From contig JBBQBI010000007.1 in the NCBI GenBank assembly GCA_038363005.1, positions 124,001 to 188,000 of the forward strand: DNA of 64,000 nt, in the 5' to 3' direction. Position numbers and translations under genes: made by a program. Numbering within the stretch: the first letter of the stretch is position 1; each line of letters begins with the position of its first letter. The notes below the pieces were generated by a model, which saw only the letters and a list, made by a program, of their open reading frames with translations, had not been told where the DNA came from and did no database searches. Shown here in pieces: positions 33,314 to 41,987 of the stretch. Source of the stretch: JAKOWB01 sp038363005 (lineage in GTDB: Bacteria; Pseudomonadota; Alphaproteobacteria; Kiloniellales; JACOMY01).

Positions 33314-33950
33314 AGATGGCCAGCAGCACCAGCACCACGACGATCAGCCCGGTGACCCAGACGCCGGTCTTCACGCCGGCGCCGACATCCTTGTTCAGCT
33401 CGGCATCGCTCAACCCCGGCGGTGGGGCCGCGTGGCCATGGTCGTCGTGCCCGTGGTCGCCATCGGCGTCCTCGTCGTGCCCGTGGTCGTGATCCTCGGC
33501 GTCGGCTGGCGCGCCGACCCGGGCGGCGAAGTTGGAAAAGAACTCGTCGGCCAGCTTCTTCGCCGTGCCGTCGATCAGCCGGGCGCCGATCTGTGCCAGC
33601 TTGCCGCCGACCTGCGCCTTCACCTCATACTTGAGCTGGGTCAGCTCGGGCCCCAGCTCCTCCAGCGCCACCTTGGCGCCACCCTTGGCAAAGCCGGCGA
33701 CGCCGCCCTTGCCCTCGCCCTGGATGGTGTAGCTGATCGGCGGATTGAGGTCCTGCAGGCTGACCGCGCCGGTGAAGGTGGCGGAGACCGGCCCGACCTT
33801 GGCCTTCACCTTGGCCTCGAAGGAGGTGTCCGAGGTCTTGGTCAGCGTCTCGCAGCCCGGTATGCAGGCCTTCAGCGTTTCGGCATCGTTCAGCGCTTCC
33901 CAGACCTTCTGGCGCGGCGCCGCGATAGGGTATTCGCCAGTCATTTCCAT
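33282..33950 (-). CDS. coxG: CoxG-like SRPBCC protein with C-terminal membrane anchor
   Basis: 222 residues. The N-terminal 150 residues are a CoxG/SRPBCC lipid-binding fold (YPIAAPRQKVWEALNDAE, IPGCETL, VGGKLAQIGARLIDGTA). Then comes a linker rich in His and Asp (DHDHGHDEDADGDHGHDDHG), and a single transmembrane helix at about residues 193-213 (GVWVTGLIVVVLVLLAIFG). CoxG of CO dehydrogenases is thought to recruit the enzyme to the membrane and handle quinone. The acidic/His linker is an extra feature. AGGAG precedes the ATG at 33950. The gene is separate from coxSLM, 1.8 kb away. Confidence 0.85.
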   Translation of the reverse strand: MEMTGEYPIAAPRQKVWEALNDAETLKACIPGCETLTKTSDTSFEAKVKAKVGPVSATFTGAVSLQDLNPPISYTIQGEGKGGVAGFAKGGAKVALEELGPELTQLKYEVKAQVGGKLAQIGARLIDGTAKKLADEFFSNFAARVGAPADAEDHDHGHDEDADGDHGHDDHGHAAPPPGLSDAELNKDVGAGVKTGVWVTGLIVVVLVLLAIFGLGGGGTGH

Positions 33951-34025
33951 GGATGTGGACTCCTGGAGCGGATTTGCCCGGAGCCTAGCGACTTCGCCCG
34001 CGAAGGCAAGGCGCCGGCGGTCGGG

Positions 34026-34709
34026 TCAGGGCACCGCGTCGCTAAGGCGCGCCGGCAGCCAATGCAGCGCCTCGACCGTGGGATCGGCGCGATGGACGGC
34101 GGCCAGCGCGGCTGTGTCGTCGCGTCCGAGCTCATACAACGGGCGGACCAGATTGCTGTCGGGGTGGGGCGCGAAGTCCGTGAAGGCGAAATCGCCGACA
34201 TAGGTCACTGTGCCGGGCAGCACGGTGAATCGAATCGTCTGGTACTCGCCCACGGCGGCCTCTGCCACGGGGTGGTCGCCAGCCAGCGCATCCTTCTCGA
34301 AGGGCACGAACCAGGCCCGGTAGATGGTCCGCCACGCGCTGCGGAACTTCAGGTTCGACACCACGGCGATGTATTCGCCGGGCGGCAGGCTATAGACCGT
34401 GTGCAGCGGCGCGTGCAGGTCGCCCCCCTGGCCGAACTCGATCATCCCGTTCAGGCGGAACAGCGTGACCAGGTCGAGCTCCCGGTGCAGCCGCTGGGTG
34501 GCCTTGTCATAGGGCTGGAATAGCACGGCGATCGATTGCAGGCCTCGATTGTCCAGCGGACTGCCGGGCTTCACCTGCAGGCTCATCACCACCAGCGCCT
34601 CGCCTGGCTGCCGCCCGCTGCTGAACGTATTGGTGACCGGCATGCGGGCGCTGGTACAGCCGACGGTGGCCAACAGCATAAGCAGGGCACACAGGCGTCC
34701 GGTCGACAT
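34026..34709 (-). CDS. lipoprotein, unrecognised
   Basis: 227 residues. The lipobox is ATVGC after a short hydrophobic segment (LCALLMLLATV). The mature domain is mainly beta by composition (EALVVMSLQVKPGSPL, EYIAVVSNLKFRS, IRFTVLPGTVTYVGDF). It is 75 bases upstream of the CoxG-like gene on the same strand. The family is unknown to me. It might be an outer-membrane-facing DUF2846-like domain, but I could not confirm that by eye. Confidence 0.72.
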   Translation of the reverse strand: MSTGRLCALLMLLATVGCTSARMPVTNTFSSGRQPGEALVVMSLQVKPGSPLDNRGLQSIAVLFQPYDKATQRLHRELDLVTLFRLNGMIEFGQGGDLHAPLHTVYSLPPGEYIAVVSNLKFRSAWRTIYRAWFVPFEKDALAGDHPVAEAAVGEYQTIRFTVLPGTVTYVGDFAFTDFAPHPDSNLVRPLYELGRDDTAALAAVHRADPTVEALHWLPARLSDAVP

Positions 34710-34842
34710 CGATGGCTTCCCCCCAGGTGGCCACGCGGTTTACCCGCTGGACTTGTGCCAAGGCATTACCCAAGATCGCGGCAGCCCGCCAGACGGGATT
34801 TCCCAATCGCAATCAATACGAAGAGTACAGGAGGCAATAACC

Positions 34843-35808
34843 ATGGAACGTCGTGAGTTCCTGAAGGCCGGCGCCGCCGGCGCCGCGTTCGTCATCGCCG
34901 GCCCCGGCCTGATCGGCATAGCTCGGGCCGATACCTTCATAAACGTGCTGACCGGTGGCAGCTCGGGTGTCTATTACCCGCTTGGCGTGGCCATGGCCGC
35001 GCTGTTCAACGAGAAGATCCCCGGCGTCAACGCCTCGGCGCAGGCCACCAAGGCCTCGGTCGAGAACCTGAACCTGCTGCAGTCGGGTGGCGGCGAGCTG
35101 GCCTTCACCCTGGGCGACGCGGCCAGCCTGGCCTGGGCCGGCAACGAAGACGCCGGCTACAAGGGCAAGCTCGACAAGCTGCGCCATGTCGCGGCGATCT
35201 ACTCCAACTACGTGCAGATCGTCGCTACGGCGGAGAGCGGCATCAAGACGTTGGCTGACCTGAAGGGCAAGCGCATCTCGGTCGGCGCCCCGAAGTCGGG
35301 CACCGAGCTCAATGCCCGCGCCATCCTGAAGGCCGCCGGCCTGACCTACGAGGACTTCTCCAAGGTCGAATACCTGGCCTTCGCCGAATCGGTCGACCTG
35401 ATGAAGAACCGCCAGCTCGACGTGACCCTGCAGTCCGCTGGCCTGGGCGTCGCTTCGATCAAGGACCTGGCGACGGCGGTGCCGATCGTCATCGTCGAGA
35501 TCCCGGCCGCTGTCGTGGCTGCTGTCGGCGACGCTGCTTACCAGACTGCGACCATCAAGGCCGGCACCTACCAGGGCCAGGACGCCGACGTGGCGACTGC
35601 GGCGATCCGCAACCTGCTGCTGACCCACAGCGGCGTGGCCGACGACATGGTCTATGCCATGGCCGACGCCATCTTCTCCAACCTCGATACGCTGGTGGCG
35701 GCGCACAAGGCGGCCGGCGGCATCAAGCTCGACAAGTCGGCGGCGGAAAGCCCGATCCCGCTGCATCCCGGCGCTGAGAAGTTCTACAAGGACAAGGGCA
35801 TCATCTGA
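34843..35808 (+). CDS. TAXI family TRAP transporter solute receptor
   Basis: 321 residues. The N terminus carries a twin-arginine-like motif (ERREFLKAGAAGAAF) and a cleavage site near IARA-DT. TAXI-family features are GGSSGVYYPLGVAMAALFN, SVENLNLLQSGGGELAF, KGKRISVGAPKSGTELNAR and HPGAEKFYKDKGI. The ligand of the TAXI class is often glutamate or other carboxylates; here it is unknown. AGGAGG lies before the ATG at 34843. It starts the transporter operon and its stop overlaps the permease start (TGATG). Confidence 0.92.
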   Translation: MERREFLKAGAAGAAFVIAGPGLIGIARADTFINVLTGGSSGVYYPLGVAMAALFNEKIPGVNASAQATKASVENLNLLQSGGGELAFTLGDAASLAWAGNEDAGYKGKLDKLRHVAAIYSNYVQIVATAESGIKTLADLKGKRISVGAPKSGTELNARAILKAAGLTYEDFSKVEYLAFAESVDLMKNRQLDVTLQSAGLGVASIKDLATAVPIVIVEIPAAVVAAVGDAAYQTATIKAGTYQGQDADVATAAIRNLLLTHSGVADDMVYAMADAIFSNLDTLVAAHKAAGGIKLDKSAAESPIPLHPGAEKFYKDKGII

Positions 35809-37904
35809 TGAGCGAAGCGCCGTCGCCGGCGGAGGATTCCTCCGCCGCGGCGGCCTTCGACCGCGAGAACCCGGCGGCGACACATGGCGCCGCCGGGACC
35901 GCGGCCAAGGCGGCCTTCGCCATCGGTGTGGTCTTCTCGCTGTTCCAGGTCTGGACCGCGGCACTCAGCCCGCTGTCCAGCATCGTCGTGCGCTCGCTGC
36001 ACGTCGGCTTCCTGCTGCTGATGATCTTCATCCTGTTCAGCGCGCGCCGCGGTCGGGGCACACGCAGCCGGGTGCCTTGGTACGACTGGGTCTTCGCCGT
36101 CACTGGCTTCGTGCTGGGCTTCTATCACATGGTCTTCGAGGCCGACCTGATCCAGCGCGCCGGCGACCCCTCGCTGGCCGACACCGTGGTCGGCTGCATC
36201 GAAATCCTGCTGGTGTTCGAGGCAGCGCGCCGCATCATGGGGCTGTCGCTGCCGATCATCTGCGGCCTGTTCATTCCCTATGCGCTGCTCGGGCCCTCGC
36301 TGCCCTTCGGGCTGGCGCACCGTGGCTTCGGCTTCGAGCAGGTAGTCGACCAGCTCTACCTCTCGACCGAGGGCATCTACGGCACGCCGACCTACGTCTC
36401 CTCGACCTTCATCTTCCTGTTCGTGCTGTTCGGCGCCTTCCTGGAGCGCGCCGGCATGATCCAGCTGTTCAACGACGTGGCCCTGGGGCTGGTCGGCCAT
36501 GCCAAGGGCGGGCCGGCCAAGGTGGCGGTGATCTCCTCGGGCCTGATGGGCACCATCAACGGCTCCGGCGTCGCCAACGTGCTGACCACCGGGCAGTTCA
36601 CCATCCCGCTGATGACCCGCTTCGGCTATCGCCCGGCCTTCGCCGGCGCGGTCGAGGCCACCGCCTCGATGGGCGGCCAGATCATGCCGCCGGTGATGGG
36701 CGCCGTGGCCTTCATCATGGCCGAGACGCTGGGCGTGCCCTACACCGAGATCGCCACCGCGGCGATCATCCCGGCAGTGCTCTATTTCCTCAGCGCCTTC
36801 TGGATGGTGCACCTGGAGGCCGGGCGGCGGAACCTGGTCGGCCTCAGCAAGACGGAGTGCCCCAGCGCCCTGGCCGCGCTGCAGAAGGGCTGGTACCTGC
36901 TGCTGCCGCTGGCGGCGCTGGTCTACCTGCTGTTCAGCGGCTACACGCCGCTGTTCGCTGGCGTCATCGGCCTGGCCGGCACCGCCGTCATCATCATGGG
37001 GCGGCCGCTGTCGCAGGTCTTCTCGCCCTTCCTGCTGCGGGTGCTGTTCTGGATCGTGCTGGGCGGGCTGCTCGGCCTGGCAGCGCAGCAGGGGTACCAG
37101 CCTGAGCGCATCTCCTCGGTCGCGGTGCTGGTCATCGGCCTGCTCTGCCTGCTGACGCGCGGCGGCCGCGCCACCCTGAAGATCGTCATCGAGGCGCTGG
37201 CCGACGGCGCGCGCAACGCGGTCGGCGTCGGTATTGCCTGCGCCCTGGTCGGCGTGCTGATCGGCGTCGCCAGCCTGACCGGCGCGGCCGGCAACCTGGC
37301 CGGCGCCATCGTCGCGCTGTCGGGTGGCAGCCTGCTGCTGGCGCTGTTGCTGACCATGGTGGCCTGCATCGTGTTGGGCACCGGGCTGCCGACTATTCCG
37401 AACTACATCATCACCGCGTCGATCGCCGCCCCGGCGCTGTTGAAGATGGGCGTGCCGCTGATCGCCAGCCACATGTTTGTCTTCTACTTCGGCATCATGG
37501 CCGACCTGACGCCGCCGGTGGCGCTGGCGGCCATGGCGGCGTCTTCCATTGCCAAGGCCGGGCACATGCAGATCGGCCTGATCGCCACGCGCATCGCGCT
37601 GGCCGGCTATGTGGTGCCCTTCATGGCGGTCTACGACACCGCGCTGCTGATGCAGGGCGGCGACCCCTGGGCCATCGCCTATGTCACGATCAAGGCGGTG
37701 CTGGCCATCCTGCTGTGGGGCGCCATCGCCATTGGGTGGTTCCACCGCCGCCTGGCGATCTGGGAGTATCCCTTGGCCGCCATCGGCGCCATCGGGCTGG
37801 TGCTCTCCACCGAGCTGTCGGACGAGGTCGGCTTCGCTGCAGCCGCGCTCTTCGCCGGCCTGCACTTTTGGCGCACCCGCGGCCTGCCCGCGGCGGCGGC
37901 CTGA
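35808..37904 (+). CDS. TRAP transporter fused permease (small + large membrane subunits)
   Basis: 698 residues with about 16-18 hydrophobic segments. The 4-helix DctQ-like part precedes a DctM-like part; loops such as GLMGTINGSGVANVLTTGQF, ATASMGGQIMPPVMGAVAF and GTGLPTIPNYIITASIAAPAL are TAXI-type permease signatures. It works with the preceding receptor. The N-terminal 25 residues are polar and probably cytoplasmic. The final two residues overlap nothing; the next gene starts one base after the stop. Confidence 0.92.
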   Translation: MSEAPSPAEDSSAAAAFDRENPAATHGAAGTAAKAAFAIGVVFSLFQVWTAALSPLSSIVVRSLHVGFLLLMIFILFSARRGRGTRSRVPWYDWVFAVTGFVLGFYHMVFEADLIQRAGDPSLADTVVGCIEILLVFEAARRIMGLSLPIICGLFIPYALLGPSLPFGLAHRGFGFEQVVDQLYLSTEGIYGTPTYVSSTFIFLFVLFGAFLERAGMIQLFNDVALGLVGHAKGGPAKVAVISSGLMGTINGSGVANVLTTGQFTIPLMTRFGYRPAFAGAVEATASMGGQIMPPVMGAVAFIMAETLGVPYTEIATAAIIPAVLYFLSAFWMVHLEAGRRNLVGLSKTECPSALAALQKGWYLLLPLAALVYLLFSGYTPLFAGVIGLAGTAVIIMGRPLSQVFSPFLLRVLFWIVLGGLLGLAAQQGYQPERISSVAVLVIGLLCLLTRGGRATLKIVIEALADGARNAVGVGIACALVGVLIGVASLTGAAGNLAGAIVALSGGSLLLALLLTMVACIVLGTGLPTIPNYIITASIAAPALLKMGVPLIASHMFVFYFGIMADLTPPVALAAMAASSIAKAGHMQIGLIATRIALAGYVVPFMAVYDTALLMQGGDPWAIAYVTIKAVLAILLWGAIAIGWFHRRLAIWEYPLAAIGAIGLVLSTELSDEVGFAAAALFAGLHFWRTRGLPAAAA

Positions 37905-37905
37905 G

Positions 37906-38289
37906 ATGGCGGGTGGCCTGCTCTGCGTTGCCTTGCTGGCTGGCGGCCTGAGCTGGGAGCTGCCGCTGGAGGGCTTCGAGCTGGTCTGGACCCACTCGGT
38001 CGAGCATGTCGAGTGGCGCGAGGCCTACCGGGTCGAGCCCGATGCGCTGCGCCTGGTGGCCGTGCGGGTGAAGGGCTCCGGCGCCGGCATGGAGCCGCCC
38101 GACGACGCGGTGCTGGAGGACGGCTGGTGGGTCGGCCACCCGATGACGCCCTTCGCCTACCTGCGGCTGGCGCGCTCCGGCGCGGTGCCGGACTACCGGC
38201 TCTGCTACAAGGACGACTGCCGCACCCTGGCCGCCTGGCTGCCCGGCCTGCCGCCGACCGGCGCGATCAAGCTGAAGTCCTGCATCTAG
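37906..38289 (+). CDS. DUF1850 protein linked to TAXI-TRAP transporters
   Basis: 127 residues. DUF1850 proteins are commonly next to TAXI-TRAP genes. The N-terminal hydrophobic segment (MAGGLLCVALLAGGLSW) may be a signal or anchor. The motif FELVWTHSVEHVEWREAYRV is the family core. Cysteines in LCYKDDCRT suggest an oxidising environment. The function is not known; it may assist receptor-permease assembly or ligand delivery. It ends four bases inside the convergent GFA gene. Confidence 0.85.
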   Translation: MAGGLLCVALLAGGLSWELPLEGFELVWTHSVEHVEWREAYRVEPDALRLVAVRVKGSGAGMEPPDDAVLEDGWWVGHPMTPFAYLRLARSGAVPDYRLCYKDDCRTLAAWLPGLPPTGAIKLKSCI

Positions 38290-38699
38290 TAGCTGCGGCC
38301 CTTGGCGAAGCCCGGCAGCTCCGTGGAGATGCTGGACCAGGCCACGCGCGACTGCGTCCAGGATTGGTGCGAAGGCCTGATCAGGCCGGGATCATCGAAA
38401 GAGCCGGCTTTGACATAGAAGGTCTCCGGGTGGCGCGGCGAGGAGCCAAAGATCGGCGAACCGCAGTCGGGACAAAAGTAGCGCGTCAGCTCGACGCCGG
38501 CGTCGCTCAGCTTGGCAAAGCCCCGGGGAGTGCCCTTGATGATGCGGAAGGCGGCGGCTTCGACCGGTACGCTGATGTTGAAGGCACTGCCGGTGATGCG
38601 GCGGCAGTCGCTGCAGTGGCAGTAAGCGGCCGGTCCCACCGTGCCGCTGTAGTCCCAGCGCAACGCGCCGCATAGGCATCCACCCGTGATCGTCGGCAT
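38286..38699 (-). CDS. GFA family protein (glutathione-dependent formaldehyde-activating fold)
   Basis: 137 residues. The zinc-binding cysteines are clear: GGCLCGALRW, CHCSDCRR and CPDCGSPIF. The fold is shared with Gfa, but most members are not proven to activate formaldehyde, so the name only describes the family. It is convergent with the DUF1850 gene and shares its last four bases. Confidence 0.9.
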   Translation of the reverse strand: MPTITGGCLCGALRWDYSGTVGPAAYCHCSDCRRITGSAFNISVPVEAAAFRIIKGTPRGFAKLSDAGVELTRYFCPDCGSPIFGSSPRHPETFYVKAGSFDDPGLIRPSHQSWTQSRVAWSSISTELPGFAKGRSY

Positions 38700-38705
38700 G
38701 GCTTG

Positions 38706-39461
38706 CTACTCCTCCGGCCATTGCTCCAGCGGGGTGTCGTCCTGCCGGCAGGGCATCACGTCGTCGGTCTGGCGCGGCCACAGGCCGACCAGGATCGGCA
38801 CATAGGGGAAGCGCTCGATCACCGGTGCCGGCGCCGTCGCCGGGCGCCAGCTTGCCAGGCTGGCCTGGGCCGCGGCGCGCTCCGCCGGCGACAGGTCCCG
38901 GGTGAAGAAGTGGAACAGCTCGCGCGCGATGGGCAGGTCCTGCGCCACGGCGGCGGAGGCCCACTGGTAGGCCGCCAGCTTGTCCGGTCGCAGGCCCTGG
39001 CCATTCGGCGGCAGATAGGCGAGTGCCAGCCAGAACTGCGCATTGGCGTCACCCTGCCGCGCCGCCGCGTAATACCAGGTCACGGCGCTGCAACGGTCGC
39101 GCGCCACGCCCCAGCCGTTCATATAGTACCAGCCCAGGCGATAGGCGGCGGCGGGTTGGCCTGCTTCAGCCAGGACGGCCAGTTGCTGGGCTGCGGCCAA
39201 CAGGCGGGGATCCTCGTTGGGAAAGCCGGCGGCCGGGGCGACGGCGCGCTCCTCGGCGATGATGGCGCGCAGCGCGCGGGCGCGCGCTGGGCCGTCCAAC
39301 TCCTTGGCCTCGGCCAGCGCGGTGGCGTCGAGCGGCAGCGGGTCCGGCCCGGCGTCGCGGTAGCCCAGGCCGACGTAGAGGGCCAGCGCGATCAGCAGGC
39401 CCAGGCCGGCGAGCCAGCGGCGCTGGCGGGGAGTCGGGCGGCGGGGCAGGGCGAGGCGCAT
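38706..39461 (-). CDS. Sel1-like repeat protein with an N-terminal membrane anchor
   Basis: 251 residues. A transmembrane segment (WLAGLGLLIALALYVGLGY) is followed by Sel1-like helical repeats: AAYRLGWYYMNGWGV and WYYAAARQGDANAQFWLALAY, then a degenerate third. The Cys in RDRCSA and the C-terminal PCRQDD may pair. Such proteins are scaffolds or regulators at the inner membrane. It ends 7 bases before the GFA start, so the two are probably co-transcribed. Confidence 0.82.
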   Translation of the reverse strand: MRLALPRRPTPRQRRWLAGLGLLIALALYVGLGYRDAGPDPLPLDATALAEAKELDGPARARALRAIIAEERAVAPAAGFPNEDPRLLAAAQQLAVLAEAGQPAAAYRLGWYYMNGWGVARDRCSAVTWYYAAARQGDANAQFWLALAYLPPNGQGLRPDKLAAYQWASAAVAQDLPIARELFHFFTRDLSPAERAAAQASLASWRPATAPAPVIERFPYVPILVGLWPRQTDDVMPCRQDDTPLEQWPEE

Positions 39462-39576
39462 GGCCGCGGCAGAGTGGGTCGCGACCCGGCGCCGCGCAAG
39501 GGGCTGCTAGCGCTTGGCCCGCCAGGGGGCTTCCGCCATACTCCCGCGCCATTGTGCCGGAGGGGGAGAACAGCGA

Positions 39577-41037
39577 ATGCGGTTTGGGTGGCGTGCAGTG
39601 TCGAGCCGGGCGCTTTGCCTGCTGTTGGCCGTGGGCGGCTTCTGGCTGGCCGCCGTGACGCCGGGACTGGCGGAGGAAGCCGCCGGCGCGCCGCATCTCG
39701 ACGGTGGCGACCTGGGGCTGCTGTGGGGCGTGCCCTTCGCCGGTATCTTGCTATGCATCGCGCTTTTGCCGCTCTTGGCGCCGCACTTCTGGCACCATCA
39801 CTTCGGCAAGGTCTCGGCCTTCTGGGCGCTCTGTGTGCTGCTGCCCTTCCTGATCACCTACGGCTTCTCGCTGACGCTCTACGAGCTGCTGCACCTGCTG
39901 CTGCTGGAATACCTGCCCTTCATCATCCTGCTGTTCGCGCTCTTCACCGTGGCTGGCGGCGTGCGCATCACCGGCGCGCTGCGCGGCACGCCGGTGGTCA
40001 ACACCGGCATGCTGGTGCTCGGCACCCTGCTGGCCAGCGTGATGGGCACCACCGGTGCCGCGATGCTGCTGATCCGCCCGATGATCCGCGCCAACGCCTG
40101 GCGCCAGCGCAAGACCCACGTCTTCGTGTTCTTCATCTTCCTGGTGGCCAACGTCGGCGGCTCGCTGACGCCGCTGGGCGACCCGCCGCTGTTCCTTGGC
40201 TTCCTCAAGGGCGTCGATTTCTTCTGGCCGACCGAGCACCTGATGTTTCCGATGTTGTTGGTGGCCTCTGTGCTGCTGGTGATCTTCTACCTGCTCGACA
40301 GCTTCCTGATGCGCTCCGAGCCGGCGCAGGAAGCCCCGGAGCAGATTGCCACCGACGAGTCCCGCTTCGGCATCGAAGGGCGCATCAACCTGCTGCTGCT
40401 GATCGCCATCGTCGGCGCGGTGCTGCTGTCGGGCGTGTGGAAGAGCGAGGTCGAGGTGGTGCTCTTTCACGTCGACCTGGGCCTGCAGGACATCGTGCGC
40501 GACGTGCTGCTGATCGGCATCGCCCTGCTGTCGGTCCGCTTAACGGCGAATGAGAGCCGCAAGGCCAATGGCTTCTCCTGGTTCCCGATCCTGGAGGTCG
40601 CCAAGCTCTTCGCCGGCATCTTCATCACCATTTTCCCGGTCATCGCCATGCTGAAGGCGGGCGAGGCCGGGGCGCTGGGCGGCGTGGTGAACCTGGTGAC
40701 CAACGACGCCGGGCTGCCGAACAATGCCATGTACTTCTGGATCACCGGTGCGCTGTCCAGCTTCCTCGACAACGCGCCGACCTACCTGGTGTTTTTCAAC
40801 ACCGCCGGCGGCGACGCGCAGCTGCTGATGGGGCCGGAGGTAAAGACCTTGATTGCCATCTCGGCCGGCGCGGTTTTCATGGGCGCCAACACTTACATCG
40901 GCAACGCGCCCAACTTCATGGTGCGCTCGATCGTCGAGGAGCAGGGCATCAAGATGCCCAGCTTCTTCCACTACATGGGATGGTCGGCGCTGTTTCTGCT
41001 GCCGCTCTTCGCCGTGGTGACCTTGGTGTTCTTCTGA
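39577..41037 (+). CDS. NhaD-like sodium:proton antiporter
   Basis: 486 residues with about 12-13 hydrophobic segments. A signal-like first segment (ALCLLLAVGGFWLAAV, ending near GLAEE) may be cleaved. Motifs VMGTTGAAMLLIRP, NVGGSLTPLGDPPLFLGFL and SSFLDNAPTYLVFFN fit the NhaD/ArsB-like ion transporter class. AGGGGGAG precedes the ATG at 39577. The TPLGDPPL and DNAP loops contain residues that usually bind ions. It is convergent with a universal stress gene 3 bases away. Confidence 0.88.
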   Translation: MRFGWRAVSSRALCLLLAVGGFWLAAVTPGLAEEAAGAPHLDGGDLGLLWGVPFAGILLCIALLPLLAPHFWHHHFGKVSAFWALCVLLPFLITYGFSLTLYELLHLLLLEYLPFIILLFALFTVAGGVRITGALRGTPVVNTGMLVLGTLLASVMGTTGAAMLLIRPMIRANAWRQRKTHVFVFFIFLVANVGGSLTPLGDPPLFLGFLKGVDFFWPTEHLMFPMLLVASVLLVIFYLLDSFLMRSEPAQEAPEQIATDESRFGIEGRINLLLLIAIVGAVLLSGVWKSEVEVVLFHVDLGLQDIVRDVLLIGIALLSVRLTANESRKANGFSWFPILEVAKLFAGIFITIFPVIAMLKAGEAGALGGVVNLVTNDAGLPNNAMYFWITGALSSFLDNAPTYLVFFNTAGGDAQLLMGPEVKTLIAISAGAVFMGANTYIGNAPNFMVRSIVEEQGIKMPSFFHYMGWSALFLLPLFAVVTLVFF

Positions 41038-41040
41038 AGC

Positions 41041-41868
41041 CTAGTGGCTCAGCAGCAGCGGCACCTTGGCGTGGCGGAACAGCGCGCGGGTGACGCCGCC
41101 GACCAGCACTTCGCGCAGGCGGGCGTGGCCATAGGCGCCGCTGACCACCAGGTCGCAGCCGTGCGCCTCGGCGACGTGTAGCAGCGTGGCGCCCACGCCG
41201 CCGCTGCCTTCCTGGACATCCAGCGTCTCGACCGTCACCCCGTGGCGCGCGAGATACTGCTGCACCGCCAGGGTCGCCACCGCGTCCTCCGTGGTCGGCC
41301 GCACCGTGGCGATGAACACCGCCTCGGCCGCCACCAGCAGCGGCAAGGCGTCGCGTATCGCCCGCACCGCTTCGCGCGTCGGCTTCCAGCAGACCAGGAT
41401 GCGGCGCCCGGGATCGGCCGAGGGGAAGTCCGGTGGCAGCACCAGGATCGGCAGGCCGGTGACCATTACCAGTTCCTCCGGCAGCAGCAGCCGGAAGCGA
41501 TCCTCGAAATGCTTGTCGGCGTCGCGCGATACCACCACCAGGTCGGCGGCTTGCGCGTGGCGCGCCAGCGAATCGAGATGCTCGGAGTCCTCCACCAGCC
41601 AGTCGTAAGTCAGCCCCTCGCGATCGCAGGCGGCTACGAATTCGGCCTTCACCTTGCGCGCCATCTCTTCCGTCCGCGTCTTGCTGTCGCGCAGATAGGT
41701 CAGCGAGGCGCCGCGCCCGGCCACCTCGTGCGGCAGGCCATAGGGCTGGGTGACATAGAGCGCGACCAGGTGGGCGCCGTGGCGCTTGGCCAGGCGCATG
41801 GCGGTGGCCAGACGGGCGACATGGTCGGGATCGTCCGCCAGGTGCACCAGGATGGTCTTTAGCGCCAT
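41041..41868 (-). CDS. universal stress protein, two UspA domains
   Basis: 275 residues. Two tandem Usp domains, with the C-terminal ATP motif GAYGHARLREVLVGGVTRAL (G-x2-G-x9-G pattern) and DLVVVSRDAD in the first. The first domain lacks a full ATP motif and is the more diverged half. It is divergent from the deacetylase-family gene (119 bases between starts). Confidence 0.92.
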   Translation of the reverse strand: MALKTILVHLADDPDHVARLATAMRLAKRHGAHLVALYVTQPYGLPHEVAGRGASLTYLRDSKTRTEEMARKVKAEFVAACDREGLTYDWLVEDSEHLDSLARHAQAADLVVVSRDADKHFEDRFRLLLPEELVMVTGLPILVLPPDFPSADPGRRILVCWKPTREAVRAIRDALPLLVAAEAVFIATVRPTTEDAVATLAVQQYLARHGVTVETLDVQEGSGGVGATLLHVAEAHGCDLVVSGAYGHARLREVLVGGVTRALFRHAKVPLLLSH

Positions 41869-41987
41869 GAGTGGTTTCCTCCCCCGCTACGGCCGGCCGA
41901 ACGCTAGCCGCCGCAGGGCGCCATCGCAACCTTCCAGCAGCCTTGCCGCTTGATCGCCCGGCACCGCTGCCCAATCTTCATGCCGGC

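Noticed and set aside
35784..37865. 693-residue minus-strand frame opposite the TRAP permease
   Set aside because: Highly charged, Gln/His/Asp-rich and without motifs; the permease frame has clear membrane segments.
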